Below are positions 34,609 to 43,044 of a stretch of 64,000 bases of DNA, piece by piece (positions within the stretch are counted from its first letter, which is position 1; every line of letters starts with the position of its first letter). Both the position numbers and the translations under genes were made by a program. The notes below the pieces were generated by a model, which searched no databases, was not told the origin of the DNA, and worked only from the letters and a program-made list of their open reading frames with translations. Source of the stretch: Rufibacter sediminis (lineage in GTDB: Bacteria > Bacteroidota > Bacteroidia > Cytophagales > Hymenobacteraceae); NCBI RefSeq assembly GCF_014269285.1, contig NZ_JACOAF010000023.1:1-64000 (forward strand), read 5' to 3'.

Positions 34609-35814
34609 CTATTTCTTTGGAACGTATTTCTCGCCTTGTGGGGCTTTGGCATTGGCCGGCTTGCTGCCCTGGATACTCAGGATGTAGCTGGACACTTCCA
34701 AAATCTGGTCATCGCTCAGCTTTTTCTGCCAGGCCACCATGCCTTTGCTGGTGACGCCGTATTTGATGGTCTTGTAGACATCGTTCACGTCGCCGCCGTG
34801 GAGCCAGAATTCGTCGGTGAGGTTAGGACCTACTACGCCCTGGCCTTCGGCACCGTGACAGGCAGCGCAGTTCTGGACGAAGGCGGCTTTTCCGGCTTCC
34901 AGTTTAGGCGCTTCGGTGAGCGGTTTGAAGTTGGTGACCTCGTTCACGTTGCCTTCGCTGCTACCAGCGGGGCTCAGCAGGGAGGCTTGCTGCACTTCGG
35001 CTTCATACTCGGCAATCTGCAGGTCTCCGCTCTGGAACACGTGGTAGTTCAGCAGGTACCCAATCCCGAACACAATGGTCACGTAGAAGGTGTACTTCCA
35101 CCAAGGGGGCAGGTCGTTGTCAAACTCAAAGATACCGTCATAGGTGTGGTCTTCCATGAGAATGTCTTTGTGTTTACCGGTGATGGTAGACGTATCTCCG
35201 CGCAGCAGGGCAATGAATCGCGCCATGGGGGAATTGCGCAGGGCGGGCTTGTCATACAGCTGGCCTAATAGCGGCAAGGCCTGGAAGAACGTCATCAGCA
35301 ATACGGCAAACACCAATACCACCAGAAAGCCGATGAGCGCCACCAGAATTTGCGTGGTAGCGGGCAGGGCTCTCCAACTGAAGCTGGCGGCCGGAGCGGC
35401 ACCATCGGTATTGCCTGCGTCAGTGGGCGCGACCTCCGGGGTTGTAGCCTCGGCCGGTTTGTCGCTCTCCTCTTTCACGTAGGCAATCACGTCTTTGATA
35501 TCACCGTCTGAGAGGGTGCCTTCAAAGCTGGTCATCTGCACTTTCCCGAACTTCTCAAACACTTCCACGGCTTGTTTATCGCCGGAGGCGATCACCTTGG
35601 TGGAGTTCTTGATGAAGTTGGAGATCCATTTCTCATCACGGCGTTTGTGCACGTCTTTGAGGGCCGGGCCCACCACTTGTTCCTGCACGGCATGGCAGGC
35701 GGCACAGTTCCCGTCAAAGACGGCTTTGCCTTTCACGGCGTCCTGCGCAGCGGCAGGCTGGGCGGCTCCGGCCAACAACAGCGCGGATGCCAGGTAGGGT
35801 ATCAATCGTTTCAT
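34609..35814 (-). CDS. ccoP: cbb3 oxidase CcoP-type subunit with an extra N-terminal cytochrome c domain
   Basis: 401 residues. A signal peptide (about 1-23) precedes a first cytochrome c domain with CAACH at 37-41. An acidic linker leads to a membrane segment (about 148-172) and then the CcoP portion: a second hydrophobic stretch (PWWKYTFYVTIVFG) and a C-terminal cytochrome c domain with CAACH near residue 315. Classical CcoP has two adjacent haem domains after its helix; here one haem lies before the helices and one after, the form common in Bacteroidota. It donates electrons to CcoO/CcoN. Its start overlaps ccoQ by 4 nt. Confidence 0.9.
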   Translation of the reverse strand: MKRLIPYLASALLLAGAAQPAAAQDAVKGKAVFDGNCAACHAVQEQVVGPALKDVHKRRDEKWISNFIKNSTKVIASGDKQAVEVFEKFGKVQMTSFEGTLSDGDIKDVIAYVKEESDKPAEATTPEVAPTDAGNTDGAAPAASFSWRALPATTQILVALIGFLVVLVFAVLLMTFFQALPLLGQLYDKPALRNSPMARFIALLRGDTSTITGKHKDILMEDHTYDGIFEFDNDLPPWWKYTFYVTIVFGIGYLLNYHVFQSGDLQIAEYEAEVQQASLLSPAGSSEGNVNEVTNFKPLTEAPKLEAGKAAFVQNCAACHGAEGQGVVGPNLTDEFWLHGGDVNDVYKTIKYGVTSKGMVAWQKKLSDDQILEVSSYILSIQGSKPANAKAPQGEKYVPKK

Positions 35815-36005
35815 GACCGTAAGTCTAGTGGGTGGGCTAATCCGTTCTCGTTCTGCAGCGGCATTTCTTTCATGCTTTGGATGTATTCCTTTTTCACCAC
35901 GACCACGTAGGCAATCAGGCCCAGGAAAAAGACGAAGAAAATGACGAAGGAGATGATGGGATAGATCTCGATGCCGTCTATGGATTGTAAAACACTTTTA
36001 TACAT
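35811..36005 (-). CDS. ccoQ: CcoQ-like small cbb3 oxidase subunit
   Basis: 64 residues with one membrane helix (about 15-37) and a short hydrophilic tail. Its position between the fused CcoNO gene and ccoP, and the 4-nt overlap with ccoP, identify it as a CcoQ equivalent; sequence identity in this family is low. It stabilises the oxidase complex. Confidence 0.8.
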   Translation of the reverse strand: MYKSVLQSIDGIEIYPIISFVIFFVFFLGLIAYVVVVKKEYIQSMKEMPLQNENGLAHPLDLRS

Positions 36006-36020
36006 GGCTATTCTTTTGGT

Positions 36021-36144
36021 TATTAGTTGGCAGTTGTCAGTTATTAGTTTCTAAGTTGTGAAAACACCTCTGGTTTCATGACTAGCATCAAGAGCCAGTA
36101 TCTGAACTATTGGCTAACAACTGACAACCATCAACTGACAACTA
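36021..36144. repeat. Inverted repeat at the 3' end of ccoNO
   Basis: TATTAGTTGGCAGTTGTCAG (36021-36040) pairs with CTGACAAC-type blocks at 36112-36144 (CTAACAACTGACAACC, CAACTGACAAC). The right arm runs into the ccoNO stop codon (36142-36144). It lies inside the operon between ccoNO and ccoQ. Confidence 0.7.
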
Positions 36145-38328
36145 TTTCTCTTCCTTCACTTTGATGTCGGTGCCCAGGCGTTGGAGATAGGCAATGAGGG
36201 CCACAATCTCTTTCTCGGGCTTCACGTCAATGTTCTCTTTCTTGAGCTCGGCGGTGATCTCGCGGGCCTGACGCATCAGGTCTTCGTTGGCTCTATCGGC
36301 GTAGCCGGGCTCGTAGGGAGTTCCTAAGCCAATCAAAGTCTCAATTTTGGCTTTGGTGTCGCTTACGTCCAGGTCTTTCTCCAGCAACCAAGGGTAAGCC
36401 GGCATGATAGAACCCGGAGACATAGAGGTTGGGTCCAGCATGTGGTGGTAGTGCCAGCTGTGCGGGTACTTCCCTCCTACCCGGTGCAAGTCTGGTCCGG
36501 TACGTTTAGAGCCCCACAGGAACGGACGGTCATACACGAACTCGCCGGCTTTTGAGTACTCGCCGTAGCGCTCGGTCTCGGAGCGGAACGGCCGCACCAT
36601 CTGGGAGTGACAGTTCACGCAGCCTTCTTTGATGTAGACATCACGGCCCTGCAACTCAAGGGAGGTGTATGGTTTCACGCTGTCAATGGTAGGCACGTTA
36701 GATTCTACCAGGAACGTTGGGATCATCTCCACCAGACCACCAATCAGGATAGCGACGGTTGCGAACACGGCCATTTGCACAGGTCTGCGCTCAATCAAGC
36801 GGTGCCAGTGCCCACCGGTGTGCTGCGTTTCGCCTTTGATCACCACGGCAGGCATCAAGGGAGCGGCCTGGGCTTCTTCGTTGGCTAAGAGCGTACCGCT
36901 TTTCACGGTTTTCACTACGTTGTAGATCATCAGGAACACGCCACCTAAGTAGAGCACGCCGCCAATACCACGCAGGTAGTACATAGGCACAATCTGCAGC
37001 ACGGTCTCCAAGAAGTTAGAGTACTGGAGCATGCCTTCGTTGTTGAACTGTTTCCACATGAGGCCTTGGGTGAAACCGGCCCAGTACATAGGAACCGCGT
37101 AGAACAGGATACCTAGCGTGCCTAACCAGAAGTGCCAGTTGGCAAGTTTTTTAGAGTACAGTTGGGTTCTGAAGATGCGGGGCAGCAACCAGTACAGGAT
37201 ACCGAAGGTCAGGAAACCGTTCCAGCCCAGGGCGCCTACGTGAACGTGAGCCACGATCCAGTCGGTGTAGTGGGCAATGGCGTTCACGTTTTTCAGCGAC
37301 AACAGCGGACCTTCAAAGGTGGCCATCCCGTAGGCAGTAATCGCTACTACCATGAACTTTAATACGGGCTCTTCGCGCACTTTGTCCCAGGCACCGCGCA
37401 GGGTCAAGAGACCGTTAATCATCCCGCCCCAGCTAGGCGCAATCAGCATGACAGAGAACACAACACCCAAGGACTGCGCCCAGTCTGGCAGCGCGGTATA
37501 GAGCAAGTGGTGAGGACCGGCCCAGATGTAGATAAAGATCAGGGACCAGAAGTGGATGATAGACAATCGGTAAGAGTACACGGGGCGGTTCGCGGCCTTG
37601 GGCAGGAAGTAGTACATCATGCCCAGGTACGGCGTGGTTAAGAAGAATGCGACCGCGTTGTGGCCATACCACCACTGCACCAGCGCATCCTGCACCCCGG
37701 CGTAGCCAGAGTAGCTTTTGAATAGGGTCACCGGAATCTCATACGAGTTCACCAGGTGCAAAACCGCCACTGTCAGGAACGTGGCGATGTAGAACCAGAT
37801 GCCCACATACATGTGGCGCTCGCGGCGTTTGATGATGGTCCCGAACATGTTCCAGCCGAAAATCACCCAGATTAAAGTAATGGCGATGTCAATGGGCCAC
37901 TCCAGCTCGGCGTACTCTTTAGAAGTAGTGATGCCCAACGGAAGCGTAATCACCGCCGATACAATCACCAGCTGCCAGCCCCAGAAGTGGATTTTACTTA
38001 AGACATCTGAGTACATTCTGGTTTTGCAGAGGCGTTGCAGTGAGTAGTACACACCCATGAAGATACCGTTGCCCACGAAGGCGAAGATCACGGCGTTGGT
38101 GTGCAGGGGCCGAACCCGCCCGAAGGTGGTGTACTCGGTGCCCATGTTGAGCTCGGGGCGCGCCAACTGAAACGCGATGATCACCCCGATGAGCATTCCG
38201 GCTACGCCCCAGAACAGGGTGGCATAGGCGAAATCGCGGACAATCTTGTTGTCATAATAGAATGTTTCAACGGTCCGGACGCTGTTTTTAAGCGCCTCGC
38301 CCGGAGCTTTTAGAACCTCAGCTAACAT
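36142..38328 (-). CDS. ccoNO: Fused cbb3 cytochrome oxidase subunits I and II (CcoN-CcoO)
   Basis: 728 residues. The first ~485 residues are CcoN: 12 or more membrane helices with the haem/copper His positions (e.g. WWYGHNAVAFFLTTPYLGM, YIWAGPHHLLYTALPDW, DWIVAHVHVGALGWNG). The rest is CcoO, anchored by a helix (about 515-535), with a CVNCH haem site in KEGCVNCHSQMVRPF and the typical TRTERYGEYSKAGEF-like region. CcoN reduces oxygen; CcoO relays electrons to it. The N-O fusion is usual for Bacteroidota. It overlaps ccoS by 11 nt, and is the core of a high-affinity oxidase for low oxygen. Confidence 0.96.
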   Translation of the reverse strand: MLAEVLKAPGEALKNSVRTVETFYYDNKIVRDFAYATLFWGVAGMLIGVIIAFQLARPELNMGTEYTTFGRVRPLHTNAVIFAFVGNGIFMGVYYSLQRLCKTRMYSDVLSKIHFWGWQLVIVSAVITLPLGITTSKEYAELEWPIDIAITLIWVIFGWNMFGTIIKRRERHMYVGIWFYIATFLTVAVLHLVNSYEIPVTLFKSYSGYAGVQDALVQWWYGHNAVAFFLTTPYLGMMYYFLPKAANRPVYSYRLSIIHFWSLIFIYIWAGPHHLLYTALPDWAQSLGVVFSVMLIAPSWGGMINGLLTLRGAWDKVREEPVLKFMVVAITAYGMATFEGPLLSLKNVNAIAHYTDWIVAHVHVGALGWNGFLTFGILYWLLPRIFRTQLYSKKLANWHFWLGTLGILFYAVPMYWAGFTQGLMWKQFNNEGMLQYSNFLETVLQIVPMYYLRGIGGVLYLGGVFLMIYNVVKTVKSGTLLANEEAQAAPLMPAVVIKGETQHTGGHWHRLIERRPVQMAVFATVAILIGGLVEMIPTFLVESNVPTIDSVKPYTSLELQGRDVYIKEGCVNCHSQMVRPFRSETERYGEYSKAGEFVYDRPFLWGSKRTGPDLHRVGGKYPHSWHYHHMLDPTSMSPGSIMPAYPWLLEKDLDVSDTKAKIETLIGLGTPYEPGYADRANEDLMRQAREITAELKKENIDVKPEKEIVALIAYLQRLGTDIKVKEEK

Positions 38329-38524
38329 GTGCGGTGTCCTCCATAGGTTTAGTAGAAATAGAAGTAATAGTCTGTTTTTTGGTTAATTCGTTGTCGAAGA
38401 GAATGCGCACGGAAGGCGTGTAGTCGTCTTCGTACTGGCCGGACCGCACCGCCCACAGGAAAGCCCCCAGGAACAGGATGGCCACCAGTAGACTGATGCT
38501 GATTAAAAGGAAGATGATGTTCAT
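38318..38524 (-). CDS. ccoS: cbb3 oxidase assembly protein CcoS
   Basis: 68 residues. One N-terminal membrane helix (about 4-25) is followed by the family core AVRSGQYEDDYTPSVRILFD. CcoS is needed for haem and copper incorporation into CcoN. First gene of the cluster, overlapping ccoNO by 11 nt. No CcoI-type copper ATPase is found upstream, where it often lies in relatives. Confidence 0.9.
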   Translation of the reverse strand: MNIIFLLISISLLVAILFLGAFLWAVRSGQYEDDYTPSVRILFDNELTKKQTITSISTKPMEDTAHVS

Positions 38525-38704
38525 GGCGCTGCCGGTGTATCTCTCCTGAAACAGGCGGCGGCAGAGAAGTGAGTTTGACTCGTTCGGCGCTTACCTAGCC
38601 CTTTCAGTTGATACAAAGGTCAGGTAAAGGTTGCGCTGAAAAGATGACGTGCGTCAGTTTAGGGGGTGATTGATGTCAGAGGGGTGTTGGCGGATTGCGC
38701 CAAA

Positions 38705-38726
38705 GGCACGGAAGTAAATCCGCGCC
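38705..38726. repeat. REP element (GGAAGTAA type) 1
   Basis: GCACGGAAGTAAATCCGCGC, first of six related short palindromes that cluster around the REP-associated transposase. Confidence 0.7.
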
Positions 38727-38885
38727 ATCGTACTTAAATAGAAAGCTTACCTTTCTAGAATTGCATAAGGTTATTAAGCTTTGTATCTGTTCTAATTACC
38801 CAAGTTTAAGCTCTTTTAATTAGCTGAGCTTTAAGCCTATTTTAGTTTTAGGCCGGCTTTTCCAAAACTTCCCCTTTTCTACAAT

Positions 38886-38908
38886 GGCGCGGAAGTTACT
38901 TCCGTGCC
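38886..38908. repeat. REP element (GGAAGTTACTTCC type) 2
   Basis: The palindrome GGAAGTTACTTCC in the context GGCGC..GTGCC, 58 nt upstream of the transposase, inverted with respect to REP 1 and REP 3. Confidence 0.75.
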
Positions 38909-38965
38909 TTACGAGCCTTTTTATCGTAAATACCACTACAACACCGCTGTGCGCACGATCTGCCC

Positions 38966-39517
38966 ATGAGTGAGAAATACAAAGCCAGGAACCAGGAGAA
39001 CATCCATTTTATCACCTTTGCGGTGGTAGGTTGGGCAGATGTATTTACCAGACGCGAATACAAAGACCTACTGGTAGAGAGCCTACAGTATTGCCAAGAA
39101 AAGAAAGGGCTTCAGATTTTCGGATGGTGCATCATGTCTAATCATTTGCATCTTGCGCTGAGGACTGACGAACGTTTCCCCTTAGCTGCCGTTGTACGGG
39201 ATTTCAAAAAGTACACGTCAGTAGCCTTAGTAAGAGCTATTCAAGAAAACATACAGGAAAGTAGAAAAGAGTGGCTTCTCGCTTTATTTAGAACTACTGC
39301 GGAAGGAAGCAGTAAACACCAAAAATTCCAGTTCTGGCAAAATCAATACCACCCAGTAGAACTCACCGGCAATGAGCTACAACAACGCTGCCTGGATTAC
39401 ATCCACAACAACCCGATAGAAGCAGGTTTCGTCAGAGAACCCGAAAGCTATGTCTATAGCAGCGCAATTGATTATGCGGGCGGAAAAGGTTTATTGAATA
39501 TTACTCACATGGAGTAG
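38966..39517 (+). CDS. REP-associated tyrosine transposase (RAYT)
   Basis: 183 residues. It is a Y1-transposase of the IS200/REP type: the HUH motif is SNHLHL (54-59 region, CIMSNHLHLAL), and the second half has the family end 'LDYIHNNPIEAGFV..PESYVYSSAIDY'. RAYTs are thought to mobilise REP sequences by single-strand cutting. It lies between REP elements at 38886 and 39525, and four more copies occur within 7 kb. That context is the strongest evidence for a working RAYT/REP system. The reading frame is complete. Confidence 0.93.
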   Translation: MSEKYKARNQENIHFITFAVVGWADVFTRREYKDLLVESLQYCQEKKGLQIFGWCIMSNHLHLALRTDERFPLAAVVRDFKKYTSVALVRAIQENIQESRKEWLLALFRTTAEGSSKHQKFQFWQNQYHPVELTGNELQQRCLDYIHNNPIEAGFVREPESYVYSSAIDYAGGKGLLNITHME

Positions 39518-39524
39518 CTGGTAA

Positions 39525-39548
39525 GTCACGGAAGTAAATCCGCGCCAT
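39525..39548. repeat. REP element 3
   Basis: GTCACGGAAGTAAATCCGCG, 7 nt past the RAYT stop codon. It is the right-hand border of the transposase unit. Confidence 0.75.
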
Positions 39549-39565
39549 AGAAAATGATTATAAGT

Positions 39566-39605
39566 AAAAAAGCAAGACGAGCTCTTTAATAGCTCGTCTT
39601 GCTTT
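39566..39605 (-). terminator. Terminator of the lone nuclease gene
   Basis: A perfect 15-bp stem AAAGCAAGACGAGCT / AGCTCGTCTTGCTTT (39569-39583 with 39591-39605), T run on the minus strand, 21 nt past the stop. Confidence 0.9.
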
Positions 39606-39626
39606 CTGAACCGGATAACAGACTTC

Positions 39627-40724
39627 TTAATTAGCAGATACTGCTTTCATATCATAACTCAAGGCGGTATTTATCAATTGATCTGCATGAGCATAAATGT
39701 CATCAAGGCTCTGGATTTCGTGTCTGGATTCCTTTTTAGCTTCATCGAACAGAACAATCGTCTTTTTTGCTCCTTCTAAATTTAATCGGCAGATAGGACG
39801 GCGGTTATTATCATCCAGAAGAATACCAAAATAGCTTTGGGTGTCTCTATGGAATACTCTGTTTGCGTCTACTTTCCCTCTCAAAATGGAGCGAACTATG
39901 TAAAAGGCTTCCTTTTCCATTTCAGTAGTCACGACCTTGTTGATGGGTTCACTATTCACCGGTTGAACAGTAGTATCTTCCTCAACTCTTGCATGTACAA
40001 AGCCTCTATCCTCTTCTGACGCCAGAGCAGATTTCAACCGGTCGCTAATCATTTCGGTTACCAAACCATTAATGGATTTCTTAACCAATCCGGTAAACTG
40101 CTCTAAAACTTTTGCCGTGATTGCTCCTGATACAATTTGTTTGGTAAAGTGCTTCACGAATGCATCTGAAGGACTCGCCATTTCCTCCAACATGATTCTT
40201 TTGATTTCTTTGGCATACTTGAGTTCGGTTGCTGAACTCAGAATATTTTCCAGGCTAAAATGGGACTTATGATACTTTTTAAGCTCAAATAAAGTATGCT
40301 CGTTTACCTCGGTAATATTGAATTCCCAGAAAGGTTTATCATCCATTTTGTTCGCTTCAACCAGGTCTGTATAGAACCTATAGGTAATTCCATTTGTGAG
40401 GACACCAAATCTGGCAGCAGTTACATGAAAGTAGCGGTGGAGTTGAGAATTATGGACATCTAATTTCTCTTTCCAGTGCTTACATTCAATGATGATGGAA
40501 GGGGCACCATCTTTGAAAATACAATAATCCACCTTCTCTCCTTTCTTAATTCCTAAATCTGCCACATATTCAGGCACAACTTCCATAGGATTGAATACAT
40601 CATATCCTAACGCCGAAATAAAAGGCATTACAAAGGCCATCTTTGTAGCTTCTTCCGTCTGAATAGACTCCTGCAGACGAGACACTTTCTCGCCCAAAGC
40701 TTTGATTACATCTTGAAAATCCAT
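39627..40724 (-). CDS. Lone HsdR N-terminal-type nuclease (COG4748-like)
   Basis: 365 residues. The first ~150 match the type I restriction HsdR N-terminal nuclease: a PD-(D/E)xK arrangement with Asp (KVDYCIFKDG) and ECK (SIIIECKHW). The remaining ~215 residues are helical with a C-terminal beta segment (YFGILLDDNNRRPICRLNL). No helicase motor follows, and no methylase or specificity gene is near. Such solitary genes are common and poorly understood, possibly part of phage defence or DNA repair. The gene is A/T-rich relative to its neighbours and is bordered by REP copies (39525, 40829, 40926), so it may have been acquired. Confidence 0.88.
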   Translation of the reverse strand: MDFQDVIKALGEKVSRLQESIQTEEATKMAFVMPFISALGYDVFNPMEVVPEYVADLGIKKGEKVDYCIFKDGAPSIIIECKHWKEKLDVHNSQLHRYFHVTAARFGVLTNGITYRFYTDLVEANKMDDKPFWEFNITEVNEHTLFELKKYHKSHFSLENILSSATELKYAKEIKRIMLEEMASPSDAFVKHFTKQIVSGAITAKVLEQFTGLVKKSINGLVTEMISDRLKSALASEEDRGFVHARVEEDTTVQPVNSEPINKVVTTEMEKEAFYIVRSILRGKVDANRVFHRDTQSYFGILLDDNNRRPICRLNLEGAKKTIVLFDEAKKESRHEIQSLDDIYAHADQLINTALSYDMKAVSAN

Positions 40725-40828
40725 GATTCAATATTTTTTTAAGGTATAATTTCTTTCATTAGAAAAGATAGATATTTTACATTGCAAATACCTAATATTT
40801 TTACATTTTTTCCTTTTGCAACTTGCTA

Positions 40829-40851
40829 GGGCGCGGATTTACGTCCGTACC
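40829..40851. repeat. REP element 4 (degenerate)
   Basis: GGCGCGGATTTACGTCCGTACC; a diverged copy upstream of the nuclease gene. Confidence 0.6.
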
Positions 40852-40925
40852 TTTCTTGATTATTTTCAAAAAACTTTTCTTATTAAGCGCTACTTTTGTC
40901 AAACTGGTTTAAAGCGTTTTCTTAA

Positions 40926-40950
40926 GTCACGGAAGTAACTTCCGCGCCAT
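40926..40950. repeat. REP element 5
   Basis: The core GGAAGTAACTTCC in a TCACG..CGCGCCAT context, right border of the nuclease region. The gap 40725-41210 otherwise holds only A/T-rich promoter-type sequence and a degenerate dispersed palindrome at 41107-41142. Confidence 0.75.
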
Positions 40951-41106
40951 AGCACCAGATCGAATTGCCGCGGGTTTTCCGACATTCACACCAAACCCGC
41001 AGCCAACTTTTCCCAAGTCTTGAGTACGGGCTGGTGTACACGCTGCTCTACAATAGCTGGATCTAAGGCCAATTTCTGCTTGTAACGCAGCTGCGGAGTT
41101 GAAGCT

Positions 41107-41142
41107 GTTTTAAGGCTATTTCTTTAAAATCAGCCCCAAAAC
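41107..41142. repeat. Dispersed GTTTT-GGCC palindrome, copy 11 (degenerate)
   Basis: GTTTTAAGGC..TTTAAAAT..CAGCCCCAAAAC, upstream of the antitoxin-like gene. Confidence 0.5.
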
Positions 41143-41210
41143 GAAACTGCTACTTACCAAGCAAACATTCCCTTTTTGTGATTTTGCGTATATTTTGGAA
41201 GAATACAGAG

Positions 41211-41447
41211 ATGGGCGCATTGAAAGGAGATCTGCATAAATTGATTGAGACCACGGAAGACGTAGCGCTTCTGCAGAACATTTTTATGATTCTTTCCAGC
41301 CGACAGCAGCAGCCGGGGCACATCTGGAGCAGCCTTTCTGAGGAACAGAAACAACAAGTCTTGGACAGTGAGAAAGAAATTTCTGATTTCTCGGCTTGGA
41401 TGTCGCATGAAGAGATGATCAAAGCCAATCAGCAATGGCTCAAATAA
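41211..41447 (+). CDS. Antitoxin-like small helical protein
   Basis: 78 residues from ATG 41211. The pattern LHKLIETTEDVALLQNIFMILS..., a middle acidic stretch and the end SAWMSHEEMIKANQQWLK is that of the small antitoxins found next to RelE/ParE toxins in Bacteroidota (addiction-module component type). Its last codons overlap a second frame (41435) that starts like a RelE/ParE toxin but ends after 19 codons. That overlap is the usual antitoxin-toxin arrangement. The protein itself is intact, so it could be an orphan antitoxin. Confidence 0.75.
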   Translation: MGALKGDLHKLIETTEDVALLQNIFMILSSRQQQPGHIWSSLSEEQKQQVLDSEKEISDFSAWMSHEEMIKANQQWLK

Positions 41448-41494
41448 TCTGGAACAAACGCACCACGCAGCAATTCCAACAGCTTCAACAATAA
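41435..41494 (+). pseudogene. Truncated RelE/ParE-type toxin remnant
   Basis: A 19-codon frame overlapping the antitoxin by 13 nt: MAQIIWNKRTTQQFQQLQQ then TAA. 'xxIIWxxxTxxQFxxLxx' matches the first strand and helix of RelE/ParE toxins. No continuation of the toxin is visible in any forward frame in the next 100 nt, so the rest seems deleted. Too short to be certain. Confidence 0.45.
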
Positions 41495-41596
41495 TAACCG
41501 GCAAAACCCTTCAAAAAAATAACCAACCCTTCTACTTTGGGGAATAGTTGATTTTGGCCTATTTTCCAGAAACTAAGCTCAAAACACTGACTGCCT

Positions 41597-42028
41597 ATGT
41601 GGACCTGCCCCACCTGCACCCAACAGTTCCTGAGAAACAATCAGGCCCACTCCTGTTTAGACAAAACCGAGGCAGATTTCCTGCGCGGCAAATCAGAGAA
41701 GACCCTATCCTTGTACCATCATTTTCTGGAACAGTACCGTACCATTGGAGATTTCAGGATGCACCCATCCAAGTCTATGCTCTCCCTGGCCAAGAACACC
41801 CGCTTCTGTATGATTTACAAACTGGGTAGAAACTTCATAGACATTTACATTCCGCTCAACAAAGTGTACGCTGATACGCTGTGCTTCCATAAAATTGGAC
41901 AGATAGGCGAAAAGCAAACCAACCACTGGCTAAGGCTGTATGAACCCGAAGACATTAATGAGGAAGTGCTACACTACATGCGGCTGGCCTATGAGGCGGA
42001 TGCCGAGAAAGGAAGAAAAAGCAAATGA
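41597..42028 (+). CDS. DUF5655 domain protein with N-terminal zinc ribbon
   Basis: 143 residues from ATG 41597. A short Cys/His ribbon (WTCPTC..AHSC) precedes a DUF5655 domain (LSLYHHFLEQYRTIGDFRMHPSKSMLSLAKNTRFCMIY...ETNHWLRL-like region). DUF5655 proteins are small, cytosolic and of unknown function; some are thought to sense or transfer nucleobase ligands, unproved. A stand-alone gene. Confidence 0.85.
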   Translation: MWTCPTCTQQFLRNNQAHSCLDKTEADFLRGKSEKTLSLYHHFLEQYRTIGDFRMHPSKSMLSLAKNTRFCMIYKLGRNFIDIYIPLNKVYADTLCFHKIGQIGEKQTNHWLRLYEPEDINEEVLHYMRLAYEADAEKGRKSK

Positions 42029-42036
42029 AGAGGAAA

Positions 42037-42073
42037 CGTGTTAGGGCCATTTTCAGCAAAACAGGCCTAAAGT
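42037..42073. repeat. Dispersed GTTTT-GGCC palindrome, copy 12 (terminator position)
   Basis: CGTGTTAGGGCCATTTTCAG..AAAACAGGCCTAAAG begins 9 nt after the DUF5655 stop; the stem is imperfect. Confidence 0.6.
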
Positions 42074-42186
42074 AGCCCCTTTCCCGCTGCCAGAAACGGC
42101 AGTATCCCCTTCCATAGCGGGCCACCGTGTGAGTTTTGCCAAAGCCTGCGTATAGCATAGAAAATTAGACTATAAACCTGAAGACT

Positions 42187-43044
42187 ATGAAAACAATAGC
42201 CATTACCGGAGCAACCGGACAACTGGGCCGCCTGGTGGTAGAGAAACTGAAACAAAAAGGAACGCCTGCTCAACTGGTGGCGCTGGTGCGATCCCCGCAG
42301 AAAGCCGCCGACCTGGGCGTGGAAGCCCGCGAAGCCGATTACGACAAACCCGAAACCCTGAGCCCGGCCCTGCAAGGCATAGACACCTTACTCCTGATCT
42401 CCGGCAGCGAGGTGGGCAAACGCGCCAAGCAGCACCAGAATGTGATTGATGCCGCCCAGAACGCCGGCGTTAAATGGATTGTCTACACCAGCCTGCTCCA
42501 CGCCGACACCTCCTCGCTCACCTTAGCCGAAGAACACCTCGCCACCGAAGCCGCCCTGGAGAACTCGGGCATCCCCTACACCCTGTTGCGCAACGGCTGG
42601 TACCACGAAAATTACACCGGTTCCTTTGGCGGAGCCCTGGCCGGAGGCGCGTTCATCGGGAGCGCCGGCGAAGGCAAAATCTCCTCGGCGGCTCGCGCCG
42701 ATTATGCCGATGCCGCCGTTGCAGTTCTCACGAGCGAAGGCCATGAAGGCAAAGTCTACGAACTAGCCGGAGACGACGCCTACACCCTCCAGGACTTAGC
42801 CGCCGAGATCTCCCGCCAGACCGGCAAAGACATCCCCTACAAGAACCTGCCCGGAGCCGAGTACGCCGCCGCCCTCACCGGTTTCGGCCTGCCCGAAGGC
42901 CTGGCCCAGTCCATCGCCGGCTGGGACGTGTCAGCCTCGCAGGATGATCTGTTTGATGACAGCCGCCAGCTCTCCACGCTCATCGGGCACCCCACCACCC
43001 CGGTATCCGCAGCGGTGACAGCTGCCCTCCAGGGAATGTCGTAA
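42187..43044 (+). CDS. NmrA/QorB-type NAD(P)-binding oxidoreductase
   Basis: 285 residues. The Rossmann motif ITGATGQLG (5-13) starts the chain; later signatures are ALVRSPQKA, GIDTLLLISGS, YTSLLHADTS and TLLRNGWYHENY. This atypical short-chain family (NmrA/QorB) reduces quinones or acts as a redox sensor with NADPH. Cytosolic. The usual catalytic Tyr-x3-Lys is not present, as expected of the group. A terminator follows at 43191, after a 147-nt gap. Confidence 0.9.
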   Translation: MKTIAITGATGQLGRLVVEKLKQKGTPAQLVALVRSPQKAADLGVEAREADYDKPETLSPALQGIDTLLLISGSEVGKRAKQHQNVIDAAQNAGVKWIVYTSLLHADTSSLTLAEEHLATEAALENSGIPYTLLRNGWYHENYTGSFGGALAGGAFIGSAGEGKISSAARADYADAAVAVLTSEGHEGKVYELAGDDAYTLQDLAAEISRQTGKDIPYKNLPGAEYAAALTGFGLPEGLAQSIAGWDVSASQDDLFDDSRQLSTLIGHPTTPVSAAVTAALQGMS

